Notes: generated from the letters alone by a model not told the origin. A stretch of 64,000 nt of DNA from an uncultured Odoribacter sp. (GCA_910588375.1 CAJUQA010000001.1:124001-188000), one strand, 5' to 3'. Positions 50,249-60,053 are shown, counted from the stretch's first letter. Numbers and translations: made by a program.

Positions 50249-53200
50249 AGCCGTCTTTTTTCATCGACCGTCCGATTTTTTCGGCCGTATTGTCTATATT
50301 GATAGTTATTCTCGGGTTTATCGGTTTGTTCTTGTTGCCGGTAGATCAGTATCCGCAGATTACGCCGCCGGTTGTGAAAGTGTCGGCATCTTATCCGGGG
50401 GCGAGTGCCCTGACGGTGTCGCAGGCAGTGGCTACCCCTATCGAACAGGAGCTGAACGGAACGCCCGGCATGCTCTATATGGAATCGAGCAGCAGTAATT
50501 CGGGCGGGTTGACGATTGACATTACTTTCGATATATCCGCCAGTCCCGAATTGGCGGCGGTGGAGGTGCAGAACCGGGTAAAGCTGGCGGAATCCCGTTT
50601 GCCTGCGGAAGTGATACAGAATGGTATAAAAGTAGAAAAGCAATCCGCCAGCCAGCTGATGACTATTTGTCTGAGGTCATCGGACGCCCGGTTTGATGAA
50701 ATTTATCTGAGTAATTTCGCCACTATCAATGTGCTGGATATTCTGAGGCGTATTCCGGGAGTGGGACGGGTATCCAATATCGGCAGCCGTTATTACGGCA
50801 TGTGTATCTGGGTATTGCCCGACAGGTTGGCCAATTTCGGATTGACTGTGAAGGATTTGCAGAATGCGCTGAAAGACCAGAACCGTGAGTCGGCGGCAGG
50901 AGTGTTGGGACAGCAGCCCATAACGGGGGCGGACATTACGATACCGATAACCACGCAGGGGCGTTTGTCCACTGTGCAGGAATTTGAGGAGATTGTCATC
51001 CGGGCGAATCCGGACGGTTCGACCATCCGGTTGCGCGACGTGGCCCGAGTTTCGCTGGAGGCTTCGTCCTATGCAACGGAGAGCGGTATCAACGGGGAGA
51101 ATGCTGCCGTGCTCGGCATTTATATGCTGCCGGGAGCTAATGCGATGCAGGTGGCGAAAGATGTCAAGGCTGCCATGAAAAATATCAGCAAGGATTTTCC
51201 GGACGGGTTGACTTACGATATTCCGTTTGATATTACCACGTATATTGCGGAGTCGGTGCACGAGGTATATAAAACGCTGTTTGAAGCCTTGGTGCTGGTG
51301 ATTCTGGTGGTATTCCTGTCGTTGCAGAACTGGCGGGCGGCGTTGGTGCCTCTGGTAGCGGTGCCGATTTCGCTGATCGGGACGTTCGGCGTCATGCTGA
51401 TATTGGGATTCTCTTTAAATATGCTGACACTTTTAGGGTTGGTGTTGGCCATCGGTATCGTTGTGGACGATGCTATTGTCGTTGTGGAAGCGGTGGAAAG
51501 TTTTATGGAAAAAGAACGGCTCACCGCTTATGAAGCGACCAAAAAAGCCATGCAGGGACTGACCGGAGCGTTGGTTGCCACCTCGTTAGTGCTGGCGGCC
51601 GTATTTGTTCCGGTGAGCTTCCTGGGTGGTATCACGGGAATGCTTTACCGGCAGTTTGCCGTGACAATCGTCGTGTCGGTATTGATTTCGCTGGTGGTGG
51701 CACTGACGTTGAGTCCGGCCATGTGTGCCCTGCTGCTCCGGCCGAATATGGGAAAGAAAAACCGTTTTTTCCGGAAAATAAATGTATGGCTGGCAAAGGG
51801 CAATCATGTATACACGGGCTGGGTGGAAAAGGCGGCCTTCCATTCCCGGCGGGTGATGGCCGGATTCGGGATGGTGCTTGTGCTGATATTTGTGTTGAAT
51901 AAAATCATACCGGGAAGTTTTATTCCGGAGGAGGACCAGGGCTATTTTAAGGTGGAGCTGGAATTGCCGGAAGGAGCCACGTTGGAACGTACGAGGAAGG
52001 TGGCGGACAGGGCAATCGCTTATTTGACGAACCATCCGGCGGTGGATTACGTGCAGAATGTGACGGGGTCGAGCCCCCGGGTCGGGACAAACCAGTCAAG
52101 GGCGGAACTGACCGTTATATTGAAGCCCTGGAAGGAACGTAAAGGCGGCGATATGTCGGTGGAGGATGTGATGGCGGATGTCCGGGAGGAAATGTACAAT
52201 TATCCGGAAGCAAAAGTATATCTGTCGAAACCGCCGGTGATACCGGGATTGGGTACGGCGGGAGGTTTTGAATTGCAGGTGGAAAGCCGGGGTGGGGCTT
52301 CTTTCGAAAGTCTGGTAAGCGCCGTGGACACGCTGATGAAGTATGCCGCGCAGGAGAAAGCGCTGACAGGGTTATCCTCTTCCTTGCAGGCGGAAATTCC
52401 CCAGCTTTATTTCGATGTGGATAGGGATAAGGCGAAACTGGTAGGCGTACCGATGGCTGATATTTTTTCAACCATGAAGGCTTATACGGGTTCGGTGTAT
52501 GTCAATGATTTCAATATGTTTAACCGTATTTACCGGGTGTATATCCAGGCGGAAGCCCCTTACCGTATGCATCCGGACAATATCAACCTGTTTTTTGTCC
52601 GGACGGCTTCCGGCGATATGGTTCCTCTGACGGCTTTGGGTACGACGCAATATACTACGGGACCGGGGAGCATGCGGCGTTTCAATATGTTTACGACAGC
52701 GGTAATCCGGGGAAATGCTGCGTCGGGATACAGTTCGGGCGAAGCCATGAAAAAAATGGAAGATATTGCCCGGAAATATCTGCCGGAGGGCATCGGGGTG
52801 GAATGGAGCGGGCTTTCCTATCAGGAAAAGAAAGCGGATGGGCAGATGGGGTTGATTTTACTGTTGGTATTCGTATTTGTTTTCCTTTTCCTGGCGGCAT
52901 TGTATGAAAGTTGGTTGGTGCCGGTTGCCGTCTTGTTGTCCTTGCCTGTGGCCGCCTTGGGTGCCTATCTGGGGATATGGATTTTCGGCCTTGAGAATGA
53001 CGTGTATTTCCAAATAGGTCTGGTGACCTTGATAGGTTTGGCAGCCAAGAATGCGATTCTGATTGTGGAATTTGCCAAAGTGGAATTAGACAGAGGGGTG
53101 GATGCCTTGAAAGCAGCGAAGACGGCTGCGGGTTTGCGTTTCCGTCCCATCCTTATGACCTCTTTGGCATTCATATTGGGTATGTTGCCGTTGGTCATGG

Positions 53201-53439
53201 CTTCGGGACCGGGTTCCGCCAGCAGGCATTCAATAGGCACGGGCGTGTTTTTCGGTATGCTGGCGGCTATCACCATCGGGATTGTCATGGTACCTTTCTT
53301 CTTCTATTTGATATATCGCGTGAAGGAAAGGATGGCACGGAAGATGGGCGGATTGGCGTTGCGGGAAAAATACGGGGTGAAAATGAAAACCTGGATTGAA
53401 AACCAGAAACGGAAAAGAGGAGTGAATTTCTTTTTATGA
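50245..53439 (+). CDS. RND efflux pump inner-membrane subunit (AcrB-like, HAE1)
   Basis: The 1064-residue proton/drug antiporter begins MKPSFFIDRPIFSAVLSILIVILGFIGLFLLPVDQYPQITPPVVKVSASYPGAS, a classic HAE1 start. Twelve helices with two large periplasmic loops are visible. The proton-relay Asp pair lies in LVLAIGIVVDDAIVVVE, and the matching Lys is in LIGLAAKNAILIVEFAK. The second half starts FHSRRVMAGFGMVLVLIFVLNKIIPGSFIPEEDQGYF. Length is normal for AcrB-type pumps that export drugs, bile salts or dyes. It overlaps both flanking genes by four bases. Confidence 0.96.
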   Translation: MKPSFFIDRPIFSAVLSILIVILGFIGLFLLPVDQYPQITPPVVKVSASYPGASALTVSQAVATPIEQELNGTPGMLYMESSSSNSGGLTIDITFDISASPELAAVEVQNRVKLAESRLPAEVIQNGIKVEKQSASQLMTICLRSSDARFDEIYLSNFATINVLDILRRIPGVGRVSNIGSRYYGMCIWVLPDRLANFGLTVKDLQNALKDQNRESAAGVLGQQPITGADITIPITTQGRLSTVQEFEEIVIRANPDGSTIRLRDVARVSLEASSYATESGINGENAAVLGIYMLPGANAMQVAKDVKAAMKNISKDFPDGLTYDIPFDITTYIAESVHEVYKTLFEALVLVILVVFLSLQNWRAALVPLVAVPISLIGTFGVMLILGFSLNMLTLLGLVLAIGIVVDDAIVVVEAVESFMEKERLTAYEATKKAMQGLTGALVATSLVLAAVFVPVSFLGGITGMLYRQFAVTIVVSVLISLVVALTLSPAMCALLLRPNMGKKNRFFRKINVWLAKGNHVYTGWVEKAAFHSRRVMAGFGMVLVLIFVLNKIIPGSFIPEEDQGYFKVELELPEGATLERTRKVADRAIAYLTNHPAVDYVQNVTGSSPRVGTNQSRAELTVILKPWKERKGGDMSVEDVMADVREEMYNYPEAKVYLSKPPVIPGLGTAGGFELQVESRGGASFESLVSAVDTLMKYAAQEKALTGLSSSLQAEIPQLYFDVDRDKAKLVGVPMADIFSTMKAYTGSVYVNDFNMFNRIYRVYIQAEAPYRMHPDNINLFFVRTASGDMVPLTALGTTQYTTGPGSMRRFNMFTTAVIRGNAASGYSSGEAMKKMEDIARKYLPEGIGVEWSGLSYQEKKADGQMGLILLLVFVFVFLFLAALYESWLVPVAVLLSLPVAALGAYLGIWIFGLENDVYFQIGLVTLIGLAAKNAILIVEFAKVELDRGVDALKAAKTAAGLRFRPILMTSLAFILGMLPLVMASGPGSASRHSIGTGVFFGMLAAITIGIVMVPFFFYLIYRVKERMARKMGGLALREKYGVKMKTWIENQKRKRGVNFFL

Positions 53440-54830
53440 AAAATGTTCGAGTTATGAGAGGAATCTGTAAGATAGGGTGTACCGGAATTATCGCGGGGGT
53501 ATTGTTGGCTTCCTGTAAAGTGGGAAAAGAGTATGTCCGGCCGGAATTGAATCTGCCGGCAGCGATAGAAACCGGTAACGGGGCAGACACCGTTTCCGTG
53601 AGTGAGTTGAAGTGGTGGGATTTATATACGGATACCGTTTTGCAGGGATTGATACGGAAAGCGTTGGTATATAATAAGGATATGCAGATGGCCGTCACCC
53701 GGATAAAGTCTACGGAAGCCGCCAAGCGTATTGCTAAGGCGGATATTTTCCCGAAAGTGGATATGAAAATCGGCGGTCAGCGGGATTATGACTATACGCC
53801 GGAAAATATTTTTGAAGCCAAAGGGTTGTTGTCCTGGGAAGCGGATTTGTGGGGGCGGTTGCGTTGGGGAAGTCAGGCGGCAGTGGCCGAGTATCTCCAA
53901 TCTGTTGAAGGACAGCGGGCGTTGCAGATGACGATTATTGCCCAGGTAGCCCAGGCTTATTTTGAATTGAGTGCTTTGGACGAGGAGTTGAAGATTGTAC
54001 GTCAGACGTTGGCTGCCCGGGAAGAGGGCGTGCATTTGGCCAAGTTGCGTTACGAGGGCGGTCTGACCTCCGAGACCTCTCTTCGTCAGGCACAGGTGGA
54101 GCTGGCGAAAGCGGCGACCTTGGTGCCCGATTTGGAGAGAAAAATCAGATTGCAGGAGAATGATATTTGTTTGCTGACAGGCCGCTATCCGGGCACTATC
54201 CAGCGGGGAGAGGGAATTCGCTGGCAAAAACTTCCCCGGATGTTGCCCGTGGGGCTTCCTTCGGAATTGTTGGAGCGGCGTCCGGATATCCGGGGGGCGG
54301 AGTATAAGCTCAAAGCGGCTACGGCGAAAGCGGGAATGGCTTATGCGAATATGTTCCCGAAACTTACATTGTCGGCACAGTACGGTTTGGAAAGTAACCA
54401 ATGGACGGAATTTTTCCAGTCGCCTTTTTTCTTCTTGGGTGGCGAGCTGGTCGGGCCTTTGTTCCGCCTGGGGAAAAACCGGGCACAGTATAAAGCGGCT
54501 AAAGCCGTGGCAGAGGGAGAGGGATATGCTTATCAGAAAGCTGTCCTGACGGCGTTCAAAGAGGTGAACAACGCCCTTGTTTCTTGCCGGAAAATAGAAG
54601 AAATACGGCAGGCGCGTACCAATCTGGAAGAGGCGGCACGCTCTTATCTGAACCTGGCGAATTTGCAATACATCAACGGGGTTATCGGCTATCTGGACGT
54701 GCTGGATGCACAACGTGGCTTTTTTGATGCCCAAATCGGTCTGAACAATGCGGTGCGCGATGAGTTGATAGCAGTGGTAAATCTGTACAAAGTGCTGGGC
54801 GGGGGATGGGAAGCCGGTACACATTATTAA
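53436..54830 (+). CDS. TolC/NodT-like outer-membrane factor
   Basis: The 464-residue product completes the tripartite pump. It is a lipoprotein-like NodT-type factor (ITGIIAGVLLASCKVGKEYVRPELNLPAA, lipobox LASC) with the family landmarks WWDLYTDTVLQGLIRKALVYNKDMQMAVTRIKSTEAAKRIAKADIFPKVDM, SWEADLWGRLRWGSQAAVAEYLQSVEGQRALQMTIIAQVAQAYFEL and the repeated second half (ERRPDIRGAEYKLKAATAKAGMAYANMFPKLTL). Two repeats give the alpha-barrel of trimeric channels. Confidence 0.94.
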   Translation: MKNVRVMRGICKIGCTGIIAGVLLASCKVGKEYVRPELNLPAAIETGNGADTVSVSELKWWDLYTDTVLQGLIRKALVYNKDMQMAVTRIKSTEAAKRIAKADIFPKVDMKIGGQRDYDYTPENIFEAKGLLSWEADLWGRLRWGSQAAVAEYLQSVEGQRALQMTIIAQVAQAYFELSALDEELKIVRQTLAAREEGVHLAKLRYEGGLTSETSLRQAQVELAKAATLVPDLERKIRLQENDICLLTGRYPGTIQRGEGIRWQKLPRMLPVGLPSELLERRPDIRGAEYKLKAATAKAGMAYANMFPKLTLSAQYGLESNQWTEFFQSPFFFLGGELVGPLFRLGKNRAQYKAAKAVAEGEGYAYQKAVLTAFKEVNNALVSCRKIEEIRQARTNLEEAARSYLNLANLQYINGVIGYLDVLDAQRGFFDAQIGLNNAVRDELIAVVNLYKVLGGGWEAGTHY

Positions 54831-54874
54831 TTTTTTTTATGATTATAGCCGTAGGTATCCTTTTGTTGAAAATG

Positions 54875-54882
54875 TATTTTTG
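54875..54882 (+). promoter_or_regulatory. -7 element of the MBL-fold gene
   Basis: TATTTTTG matches TAnnTTTG. An in-frame TTG at 54880 lies inside it, so the real start is ATG 54904. Confidence 0.6.
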
Positions 54883-54903
54883 CGAGACAAAAGGACGCGA
54901 AAA

Positions 54904-55905
54904 ATGGGTGAACATATTTCTTTTCGGAGAAACGAGGGACTGATAACCGTAAAACCTTATTGGAAAGGCAATCCGGTGGTGAGGGGACGTTTTGTCAACC
55001 GGCAGCACCGGATGAAGCACGGCATGGGGAATATCCTGAAATGGCGCTTTTCCATGAATCCCCAGCGGAAGGAAAAGAAACGGGAGAAATGGGATCCCCA
55101 GCCGGATTACCTGCATTCTCTTGACCATGTGCAGGGGGATTCTTTGGTATGGTTGGGACACAATTCTTTTTTCATGCAGTTCGGCGGCAAGCGTCTGATG
55201 TTCGACCCTGTGTTCGGCAATATCCCTTTTGTGCGCCGCCGCAGTAAATTGCCTGTCAATCCCGATATATTCCGGGGAATAGATTATCTTTTGCTGAGCC
55301 ATGACCATTTTGACCATCTGGACAAACGGAGCATTGCCCGGTTGTATGGCAACAACCCGCAAATGAAGGCTTTTTGCGGATTGGGGATGGGAGAATTGCT
55401 GAAAGGCTGGTTTCCCGACATGCCGGTGGTGGAAGCCGGTTGGTATCAGCAGATAGAGGACGGGGAACTGAAGCTGACCTTTTTGCCTGCACAGCATTGG
55501 AGTAAACGTTCTGTCCACGACGGCGGACAAAGGTTGTGGGGAGCTTTTATGCTCCAGGCGAACGGCATTTCCGTTTATTATAGCGGAGATACGGGGTATT
55601 CCAAGCATTTTACGGAGATTCCCGAACTATTCGGCGCTCCCGATTACGCATTGTTGGGCATCGGTGCCTATAAGCCCCGCTGGTTTATGCAGCCCAACCA
55701 CATTTCGCCTTATGATTCGTTGAAGGCATCGGTGGAGATGAATGCGAAAGTGACGATACCGATGCACTACGGTACTTTCGATTTATCGGACGAGCCGCTG
55801 AGTGATCCCCCGAAAGTTTTTGAGGAGGAAGCCCGCAGGCACAATATTCCGGTGATTATTCCTAATTTGGGAGAGGTGGTTAAAATAGAAAAGCAGAACG
55901 ACTGA
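54904..55905 (+). CDS. MBL-fold metallohydrolase, NAPE-PLD-like
   Basis: The 333-residue product has the NAPE-PLD type metallo-beta-lactamase fold: VWLGHNSFFMQFGGKRLMFDPVFGN, the metal motif LSHDHFDHLD, QHWSKRSVHDGGQRLWGAFML, YSGDTGYSKHF with bridging Asp, and the late His in IPMHYGTFDLSDEPLSDPPKVFEEEARRHNI. Relatives cleave N-acyl-phosphatidylethanolamine; the bacterial substrate is unknown. No signal peptide is seen, so it acts inside the cell. Start choice rests on the promoter element just upstream. Confidence 0.9.
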   Translation: MGEHISFRRNEGLITVKPYWKGNPVVRGRFVNRQHRMKHGMGNILKWRFSMNPQRKEKKREKWDPQPDYLHSLDHVQGDSLVWLGHNSFFMQFGGKRLMFDPVFGNIPFVRRRSKLPVNPDIFRGIDYLLLSHDHFDHLDKRSIARLYGNNPQMKAFCGLGMGELLKGWFPDMPVVEAGWYQQIEDGELKLTFLPAQHWSKRSVHDGGQRLWGAFMLQANGISVYYSGDTGYSKHFTEIPELFGAPDYALLGIGAYKPRWFMQPNHISPYDSLKASVEMNAKVTIPMHYGTFDLSDEPLSDPPKVFEEEARRHNIPVIIPNLGEVVKIEKQND

Positions 55906-55920
55906 CGTTTCCTTTCTGAA

Positions 55921-55949
55921 TAAAAAATACGGGACGCGCGTCCCGTATT
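55921..55949 (-). terminator. Intrinsic terminator of the 41-residue gene
   Basis: AATACGGGAC pairs with GTCCCGTATT around GCGC. The U-tract (TTTTTTA) is on the minus strand, 22 nt beyond the stop of the gene at 55972-56097. On the plus strand no U-tract follows, though the hairpin may still help to end the MBL-fold transcript. Confidence 0.75.
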
Positions 55950-55971
55950 ATCGTAACATTGTATCAGCAGC

Positions 55972-56097
55972 TTAGCGCGAAGTTTTGGTACTCTTTCTGG
56001 TAGAGTCTTTGCGTTGGTCCTGATTTTCACGTTGCGTTTTCTTGTCAGTACTCTTTTTTGTCTGACTTTTTTCTGAACTTTTACTTGTACTATTCAT
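55972..56097 (-). CDS. Small Lys/Ser/Thr-rich basic protein, 41 residues
   Basis: This short frame starts MNSTSKSSEKSQTKKSTDKK and ends KSTKTSR. It has no hydrophobic segment and a high positive charge, so it may bind nucleic acid or be intrinsically disordered. A minus-strand terminator 22 nt past its stop supports real transcription. I do not recognise a family. It sits 89 nt from the end of the MATE gene on the same strand; no consensus promoter is clear, so it might also be the tail of the MATE transcript. Confidence 0.5.
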   Translation of the reverse strand: MNSTSKSSEKSQTKKSTDKKTQRENQDQRKDSTRKSTKTSR

Positions 56098-56186
56098 GGC
56101 ACTTAATTTAATAGTTAGTTACAGTGCTAAACGTGAAGAGTAGGGCGAAGGTTGGATAATAAACTAAAAATTAGTATAATATAGTT

Positions 56187-57542
56187 TTAATATTGAGGGG
56201 ACTGTTGCAGTTTCCGGATTTTCCGGTAAACGTAAATAAAGGCCGGGATGAGGAACAAATCGGCGGCTATCCACGCCATCGGGTCGCCGAAACAAACGGC
56301 CAGGTAACCGAATGCCGGTACGGCAAGTATACTGACCAATGTCCGGGCAATCATTTCCGATACGCCGGAAAGCATGGCCAGATTGGTAAATCCGACGCCC
56401 TGTATCGTGTAGCGGAGGATGCAGAGCAGCCCCAATACGGGGAAGAAATAAGCGGATATGTGCAGATACAATTCCGTATTCAGCAGAATCATCGTCTCCG
56501 TCGGGTCTACAAACAGTAGGGCCAGCAGGCGCGAGCTGCTCATTAGGATGATGAATGTGAGAACGGTGTACAGGAGCATAATCCATACGCTGCTTTTGAT
56601 ACCCTCCAGGATGCGCTGCGGTTTGCCGGCACCGTAGTTCTGGCCGCTGTATGTCGCCATGGTAATACCCAGGCTTTCCAACGGACAGAGGAAAAACATC
56701 TTGATGCGCACGGCAGAGGTGAAGGCGGCAACACAGGCGGTGCCCAAAGCGTTGTTGGCACTTTGCAGCATGATGCTCCCGATGGCTGTGATGGAAAACT
56801 GAAGTCCCATCGGAATACCGATTTTCAGCAGTTTCCGGGCCAGTGCACCCTGGTATTTGCGTTCCTCGGGCGTTGGCTTCAATATCTGGAAATGCCGGAA
56901 CATATAGAAGTAACACAAAAGTGCGGAGATGCCCTGCGAAACCACAGTGGCGATACCTGCGCCCAGGACACCCCATTTGAGTACCAATATGCAAACAAAG
57001 TCCAGCAGGATGTTAAGGACCGTCGCGAAAAGCAGGAACCAGAAAGGCGTCTTGCTGTCGCCCAATGCCCGGATGATGCTGGAGAGCAGGTTGTATAAAA
57101 AAGTGCAGGGAACACCGATGAATGTGACTAACAGATAGGCATACGCTCCGTCGAAAATATTTTCGGGAGTCTGCATGATACGCAAAATATCGGCACAATA
57201 GAGGCTTGTCACAAGAGCAATGACAATTGATAATAGGAGCGATAATTTCAGGCTGACAAAGATATAACGGCGCATCAGGCTGTAGTCCCGGGCACCGAAT
57301 TTCTGGGCTACGGGAATCCCGAAGCCGCAACTGCATCCGTTGCAGAATCCTAAGATGAGAAATATGACAGAACTGCTTGCCCCTACCGCAGCCAGCGAAT
57401 GGATGCCTAAATATTTCCCCACAATTGCAGCGTCTACCAAGGAATAGGTCTGTTGAAGAATATTACCTAATAATAAAGGTAAGGTGAAATTCACAAGAAG
57501 CGGCAGAGCCCGCCCTGTTGTCATTTCTTTTGAAGTTGCCAT
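56187..57542 (-). CDS. MATE-family efflux transporter
   Basis: The 451-residue product has the two six-helix halves of MATE exporters. Landmarks are PLLLGNILQQTYSLVDAAIVGKYLGIHSLAAVGASSSVIFLILGFCNGCSCGFGIPVAQKFGARD in the first half and QFSITAIGSIMLQSANNALGTACVAAFTSAVRIKMFFLCPLESLGITMATYSGQNYGAGKPQRI in the second. The family exchanges Na+ or H+ for cationic compounds. The N-terminus MATSKEMTTGRALPLLVNFTLPLL matches the Bacteroidota/Firmicutes group often called DinF- or NorM-like. Substrate is unknown. Confidence 0.94.
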   Translation of the reverse strand: MATSKEMTTGRALPLLVNFTLPLLLGNILQQTYSLVDAAIVGKYLGIHSLAAVGASSSVIFLILGFCNGCSCGFGIPVAQKFGARDYSLMRRYIFVSLKLSLLLSIVIALVTSLYCADILRIMQTPENIFDGAYAYLLVTFIGVPCTFLYNLLSSIIRALGDSKTPFWFLLFATVLNILLDFVCILVLKWGVLGAGIATVVSQGISALLCYFYMFRHFQILKPTPEERKYQGALARKLLKIGIPMGLQFSITAIGSIMLQSANNALGTACVAAFTSAVRIKMFFLCPLESLGITMATYSGQNYGAGKPQRILEGIKSSVWIMLLYTVLTFIILMSSSRLLALLFVDPTETMILLNTELYLHISAYFFPVLGLLCILRYTIQGVGFTNLAMLSGVSEMIARTLVSILAVPAFGYLAVCFGDPMAWIAADLFLIPAFIYVYRKIRKLQQSPQY

Positions 57543-57591
57543 ACATTATAATTAAACATCTTCCGGTTCGGATTGGCCTGATTTCCGCGGG

Positions 57592-57599
57592 CAAAATTA
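57592..57599 (-). promoter_or_regulatory. -7 element of the MATE gene
   Basis: The minus strand reads TAATTTTG, 49 nt before the ATG. Confidence 0.55.
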
Positions 57600-57655
57600 A
57601 ATTTTCTTTCCCGTTGTACAAAAATATGCGGGGAAAAAGGCGGGGTGCCGGCAAG

Positions 57656-57687
57656 TTTGCCTTTGCATTCATTTTGCATTATATTTG
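57656..57687 (+). promoter_or_regulatory. Promoter of the GH97 gene (-33 and -7)
   Basis: TTTG at 57656-57659 and TATATTTG at 57680-57687 are separated by 20 bp, the best full match to the Bacteroidota promoter in the window. The leader would be about 70 nt. Confidence 0.7.
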
Positions 57688-57764
57688 CGTTACAGAAATT
57701 GAAAAGGGTTCGCAATAATTGCAGATATTGCCGTATATATGAAATAAATAAAAGCGATAAAACG

Positions 57765-59900
57765 ATGAAAAGATTACAGATTTTACTTGTGTGTTTGCTG
57801 GCTGCTTTCGGACTGAAAGCCGTGGAACTGAAGTCCCCGGACGGGAATTTGGTTTTACAGGCGGAAGTGAAAAACGGTCGGCCGGTGTATACGTTGGATT
57901 ATAAGCAACGTCCGGTGATAAAGCCGAGCTATTTGGGATTGGAACTGAAAAATGACAAAGACCTGATGAGCGGTTTCAGCGTGGTCGGAGAAGAGATTTC
58001 TACTTTTGACGAAACCTGGCAACCGGTGTGGGGAGAGGTGAAAAACATCCGGAACCATTACAATGAATTGGCTCTCACCTTGAAGCAGGCGGAAACCGGA
58101 CGGACCATGATTATCCGTTTCCGTCTATTTAATGACGGTCTCGGATTCCGTTATGAGTTTCCCCAGCAACCGGAACTCAATTATTTTGTCATTAAGGAGG
58201 AGCATTCGCAGTTTGCCATGGCAGGAGACCATAAGGCATTCTGGATACCGGGAGACTATGATACGCAGGAGTACAGCACCGTGACTTCCAAACTTTCCGA
58301 AATCCGCGGATTGATGAAAGAGGCCATTACCCCCAATTCTTCCCAGACACCGTTTTCGCCGACGGGCGTGCAAACTTCATTGATGATGAAAAGTGACGAC
58401 GGTTTGTATATCAATATCCACGAAGCCGCTTTGGTTGATTATGCCTGTATGCACCTGAATCTGGATGACAAAAATATGGTGTTTGAATCCTGGCTGACGC
58501 CGGATGCTATCGGTGACAAAGGCTATATGCAGGCACCTTGCCGGTCGCCTTGGCGGACAGTGATGGTGAGTGACGATGCCCGGGAGATTCTGGCTTCCAA
58601 ACTGATATTGAATTTGAATGAACCGTGTGCCTATGAAGATGTGTCGTGGATTAAGCCGGTAAAATATGTCGGCGTGTGGTGGGAAATGATTACGGGAAAA
58701 AGCACATGGTCCTATACCGACCTGCCTGCCGTGAAATTGGGCGAGACGGATTATTCCAAAGTGACGCCGAACGGAAAGCATGCAGCCAATACCGCGCATG
58801 TGAAAAAATACATAGACTTTGCCGCCAAGCACGGTTTTGACCAAGTATTGGTAGAGGGTTGGAATGAAGGTTGGGAAGACTGGGCAGGGAAAACGAAAGA
58901 TTATGTGTTTGACTTCGTGACCCCTTATCCCGATTTCAATGTGCAGGAACTGCGCCGCTATGCCGAGTCCAAAGGCGTGAAACTGATGATGCACCATGAA
59001 ACATCCTCTTCGGTGCGCAATTACGAGCGGCACATGGATACCGCCTATCGTTTTATGGTGGAAAACGGATATAATGCAGTGAAGAGCGGTTATGTGGGAA
59101 ATATTATTCCGCGAGGGGAATACCATTACGGACAGTGGTTGGTGAACCATTATTTGTATGCAATTAAGAAGGCTGCCGATTATAAGATAATGGTGAATGC
59201 GCATGAGGCTGTACGTCCCACGGGTCTGTGCCGCACCTATCCCAATCTGATTGGCAATGAGTCGGCACGGGGAACGGAATACGAAGCTTTCGGGGGAAGC
59301 AATCCCGACCATACCACCATTTTACCGTTCACCCGCCTGATGGGAGGACCGATGGATTATACACCGGGTATTTTTGAAACGAAAGTGAGCAAAGCGAATC
59401 CGGACAACCATTCTTTTGTCCACTCTACGCTGGCTCGCCAGTTGGCTCTGTATGTGACCATGTACAGCCCCTTGCAGATGGCTGCCGATATGATAGAAAA
59501 CTACGAGCCGTTTATGGACGCATTCCAGTTTATCAAAGATGTGGCGGTGGATTGGGATGACAGCCGTTATCTGGAAGCGGAACCGGGGGATTATATTACG
59601 GTAGCCCGCAAGGCGAAAGGAACGAACAATTGGTTTGTCGGTTGTACGGCCGATGAAAACGGGCATGTTTCCAACCTGTCATTGGATTTTCTGGATGCGG
59701 ATAAAAAGTATGTCGCTACGGTCTATTCTGATGCCAAAGATGCGCATTATGAACACAATCCGCAGGCTTATACGATTCGTAAAGGGATTGTCACCAGCAA
59801 ATCAAAATTGTCATTGAAAGCGGCACCCGGAGGCGGATATGCCATTAGTATTATGGAAGTAACCGATCCGCAGGTATTGAAAGGATTGAAGAAATTGTAA
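57765..59900 (+). CDS. GH97 alpha-glucosidase, SusB-like
   Basis: From ATG 57765 the product has 711 residues with a signal peptide (MKRLQILLVCLLAAFGLKA). It has the N-terminal beta-sandwich of GH97 (KSPDGNLVLQAEVKNGRPVYTLDYKQRPVIKPSYLGLEL) and a TIM barrel with VGVWWEMITGKSTW, VLVEGWNEGWEDW and NAHEAVRPTGLCRTYPNLIGNESARGTEYEAFGG. In the last stretch three Glu are spaced 18 and 6 residues apart (HEAV, GNE, GTE), as Glu508, Glu526 and Glu532 in SusB. That suggests the inverting alpha-glucosidase subgroup. It acts in the periplasm on alpha-glucans or oligosaccharides. No SusC/D is adjacent. A frame starting 40 residues earlier is rejected because it crosses the promoter. Confidence 0.94.
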   Translation: MKRLQILLVCLLAAFGLKAVELKSPDGNLVLQAEVKNGRPVYTLDYKQRPVIKPSYLGLELKNDKDLMSGFSVVGEEISTFDETWQPVWGEVKNIRNHYNELALTLKQAETGRTMIIRFRLFNDGLGFRYEFPQQPELNYFVIKEEHSQFAMAGDHKAFWIPGDYDTQEYSTVTSKLSEIRGLMKEAITPNSSQTPFSPTGVQTSLMMKSDDGLYINIHEAALVDYACMHLNLDDKNMVFESWLTPDAIGDKGYMQAPCRSPWRTVMVSDDAREILASKLILNLNEPCAYEDVSWIKPVKYVGVWWEMITGKSTWSYTDLPAVKLGETDYSKVTPNGKHAANTAHVKKYIDFAAKHGFDQVLVEGWNEGWEDWAGKTKDYVFDFVTPYPDFNVQELRRYAESKGVKLMMHHETSSSVRNYERHMDTAYRFMVENGYNAVKSGYVGNIIPRGEYHYGQWLVNHYLYAIKKAADYKIMVNAHEAVRPTGLCRTYPNLIGNESARGTEYEAFGGSNPDHTTILPFTRLMGGPMDYTPGIFETKVSKANPDNHSFVHSTLARQLALYVTMYSPLQMAADMIENYEPFMDAFQFIKDVAVDWDDSRYLEAEPGDYITVARKAKGTNNWFVGCTADENGHVSNLSLDFLDADKKYVATVYSDAKDAHYEHNPQAYTIRKGIVTSKSKLSLKAAPGGGYAISIMEVTDPQVLKGLKKL

Positions 59901-59925
59901 ACGGAGGATTGGTTTTAAATATAGA

Positions 59926-59955
59926 AGTCGCCTGAGGTTTCAGGCGGCTTTTTTT
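59926..59955 (+). terminator. Intrinsic terminator after GH97
   Basis: AGTCGCCTGA pairs with TCAGGCGGCT (one G-U) around GGTT, followed by six T. Confidence 0.88.
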
Positions 59956-60037
59956 GTTTTAGGAAATCTTCCTGATATTTATAATAATTTTATAATCATC
60001 GGGCGGAAGGGTAACGTAAAAAAGTGGGTCGTACAGT

Positions 60038-60045
60038 TATTTTTG
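60038..60045 (+). promoter_or_regulatory. -7 element of the DUF2721-like gene
   Basis: TATTTTTG matches TAnnTTTG, 9 nt ahead of the ATG at 60054; the frame opening at 60024 crosses it and is rejected. Confidence 0.55.
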
Positions 60046-60053
60046 TAAAAAGT

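Noticed and set aside
53622..54824. 400-codon minus-strand frame opposite the outer-membrane factor
   Set aside because: Antisense shadow of a well-supported TolC-like gene.
57645..57764. Longer GH97 frame
   Set aside because: The extra 40 codons cross the promoter and lack similarity; the signal peptide begins at 57765.
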